Positions 6,734 through 7,480 of a stretch of 7,480 nucleotides of DNA are shown piece by piece. Position numbers and translations under genes: made by a program. The DNA comes from a bacterium (GTDB taxonomy: Bacteria; Eremiobacterota; Eremiobacteria; Baltobacterales; Baltobacteraceae), in the NCBI GenBank assembly GCA_021781095.1, contig JAJXXM010000173.1, positions 1 to 7,480 of the forward strand. The letters run 5' to 3'. Each line of letters begins with the position of its first letter. The stretch's first letter is position 1. Below the pieces are notes generated by a model. That model was given only the letters and a program-made list of their open reading frames with translations. It had not been told where the DNA came from and searched no databases.

Positions 6734-7057
6734 ATGCAAGTACGTGCTTGCGTTGAAATCATGAAAACAAAAATAATGAAAGTTCAAATGTTTGCGAGCG
6801 ATCTTCTCGATATCGCGCGCGATGAAGCCCACATCGACGCGGTCGTGGATCGCCATACCGAGCGGATCGTCGTCGATCTCGCCGATCTCCGCAGCCTCGA
6901 CGTCGGCCGAATGCGAAGCTTGGTCGCCCTGCTGCGCCGTAGCCGCGCGCACGGCGTCGAGTTCTCCGTCCGCACGTCGCACGAAGACGTGCGGAGACAG
7001 CTCGCGCTCACCGGCCTCGACCGTATCGTCGAGGTCGATGGAGATCATGCGGCATGA
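6734..7057 (+). CDS. Small STAS-domain protein (anti-sigma-factor-antagonist-like)
   Basis: The longest form is 107 aa. Residues 44-100 have the STAS pattern: the strand R-I-V-V-D-L, then S-L-D-V-G-R-M, the helix S-L-V-A-L-L-R-R-S-R-A-H-G, a strand V-E-F-S-V-R, and V-R-R-Q-L-A-L-T-G-L-D-R-I at the end. STAS proteins bind anti-sigma kinases or act as modules in signalling complexes, with phosphorylation of a Ser in a D-S-S-G-type motif as the switch. Here that position reads Asp56-Val57-Gly58-Arg59, so the Ser is absent. Four in-frame ATGs exist (6734, 6761, 6776, 6788). The 6734 start keeps a first beta-strand and has AGGG about 10 nt upstream. The first 14-18 codons, however, use A/T third bases unlike the rest and overlap a palindrome, so 6776 is a serious alternative. 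The stop overlaps the next start as ATGA. No anti-sigma factor lies in view. Confidence 0.75.
   Translation: MQVRACVEIMKTKIMKVQMFASDLLDIARDEAHIDAVVDRHTERIVVDLADLRSLDVGRMRSLVALLRRSRAHGVEFSVRTSHEDVRRQLALTGLDRIVEVDGDHAA
6736..6751. repeat. Imperfect palindrome 2, possible operator
   Basis: GCAAGTACGTGCTTGC is a 16-nt inverted repeat with a single T/G mismatch and no loop. It shares the half-site CTTGC (GCAAG on the other strand) with palindrome 1, and the two centres are 45 nt apart. The spacing between half-sites differs (2 nt versus 6 nt), so a single shared regulator is only a possibility. It overlaps the first codons of the longest STAS frame. Confidence 0.4.
7040..7043 (+). promoter_or_regulatory. 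Ribosome binding site of the 7054 gene
   Basis: GGAG lies 10 nt before the ATG at 7054, inside the STAS coding sequence. The ATGA stop/start overlap makes coupled translation likely. Confidence 0.45.
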
Positions 7058-7480
7058 TCGCGCGATTCTTTCTCGTGCTCGCCCTCGTGCCGGGTCTGCT
7101 CGCGCTCTCCGCGCCGTCGCCGACGCCGTCGCTGCGCCCGATGAGCGCCGCGGCGATCGTCGACAAAATGCTCGATCGGAATCCCGGATTGACGAGTTAC
7201 CGAGTACGCGTCCACGTGACGACGCGCATGTTTTCGTTTCCCTTCCTCTCGCCGACGCTCGATGGAACGTCGTATTACAAGCGGCCGAGCAAGTTCGTCG
7301 TCGTCTTCGATCGCGTTCCGGCGTATGCGGCGGGGTTCTCGAAGATTTTTAACAACGTCGGCGACCCGGGTGCGTGGTCGAAGGATAACGTCGTTTCGTA
7401 CGCGGGCACGCGGGAATGGAGCGGTCGCCCCGTCTACGTGTTAAAAGTCGCGCCGCGACAGTACAGTGATATTCTCGCCT
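7054..7480 (+). CDS. Secreted LolA-like protein (3' truncated by window)
   Basis: An open frame starts at ATG 7054 and runs to the window end without a stop; 142 codons are visible. The N-terminus has Arg4, then a hydrophobic run (F-F-L-V-L-A-L-V-P-G-L-L-A-L-S-A), a standard Sec signal peptide probably cut near Ala20, followed by a Pro/Ser/Thr-rich linker. The mature part begins with A-A-A-I-V-D-K-M-L-D-R-N-P-G-L-T-S-Y-R-V-R-V, then strands including S-Y-Y-K-R-P-S-K-F-V-V-V-F and R-P-V-Y-V-L-K-V-A-P. This opening helix, then 'S-Y' and alternating strands with a K-R-P-x-K-F turn, resembles periplasmic LolA/outer-membrane-lipoprotein-sorting-type half-barrels. The match is by pattern only. It is translationally linked to the STAS gene. 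A function in lipid or lipoprotein binding is inferred, not shown. Confidence 0.7.
   Translation, partial: MIARFFLVLALVPGLLALSAPSPTPSLRPMSAAAIVDKMLDRNPGLTSYRVRVHVTTRMFSFPFLSPTLDGTSYYKRPSKFVVVFDRVPAYAAGFSKIFNNVGDPGAWSKDNVVSYAGTREWSGRPVYVLKVAPRQYSDILA

Noticed and set aside
5831..7048. Serine hydrolase frame extended upstream to a 405-aa protein
   Set aside because: The extra N-terminal part is antisense to the STAS gene, crosses the AT-rich control region and shows no domain or signal peptide; the fold begins just after the ATG at 6628.
1..7480. CRISPR array, insertion sequence, tRNA or rRNA
   Set aside because: No regularly spaced repeats, transposase motifs, terminal inverted repeats or cloverleaf/rRNA signatures were seen on reading; the window is almost fully explained by ordinary genes.

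Overview
This is a GC-rich bacterial window with dense gene packing. Its core is an almost complete histidine-utilisation (hut) operon on the + strand: hutH (130-1665), hutU (1681-3342), hutI (3330-4571) and a HutF-like amidohydrolase (4568-5863). A 39-codon tail of an upstream gene (1-120) precedes it. The lineage cannot be fixed from the sequence. Codon style and gene content resemble uncultured aerobic heterotrophs of GC-rich phyla such as Eremiobacterota/Vulcanimicrobiota, but that is an impression, not a result.

The hut genes encode the path histidine -> urocanate (HutH) -> imidazolonepropionate (HutU) -> N-formiminoglutamate (HutI) -> probably N-formylglutamate (HutF-like). HutH and HutU are textbook members with all catalytic residues in place. 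The two amidohydrolases are less ordinary. HutI lacks the usual glycine-rich substrate loop. The fourth protein combines HutF-like signatures with motifs typical of methylthioadenosine/S-adenosylhomocysteine deaminase relatives, and it has His where HutF has a substrate-binding Arg. Gene spacing is very tight (15-nt gap, 13-nt overlap with a TTG start, 4-nt ATGA overlap), so translation is probably coupled. No hutG (formylglutamate deformylase), histidine transporter or hut regulator is visible in the window.

A class A beta-lactamase-like serine hydrolase (5831-6628, - strand) runs tail-to-tail into the hut operon and overlaps its last gene by 33 nt. It has the S-x-x-K, S-D-N and K-T-G motifs but no visible signal peptide.

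Its start faces a divergent + strand unit across a short, locally AT-richer control region that contains two imperfect palindromes (6688-6709 and 6736-6751). The + unit starts with a small STAS-domain protein (6734-7057) that has lost the usual phosphorylatable Ser. It overlaps by 4 nt a secreted protein resembling LolA-type lipoprotein-binding proteins (7054 to beyond the window end).
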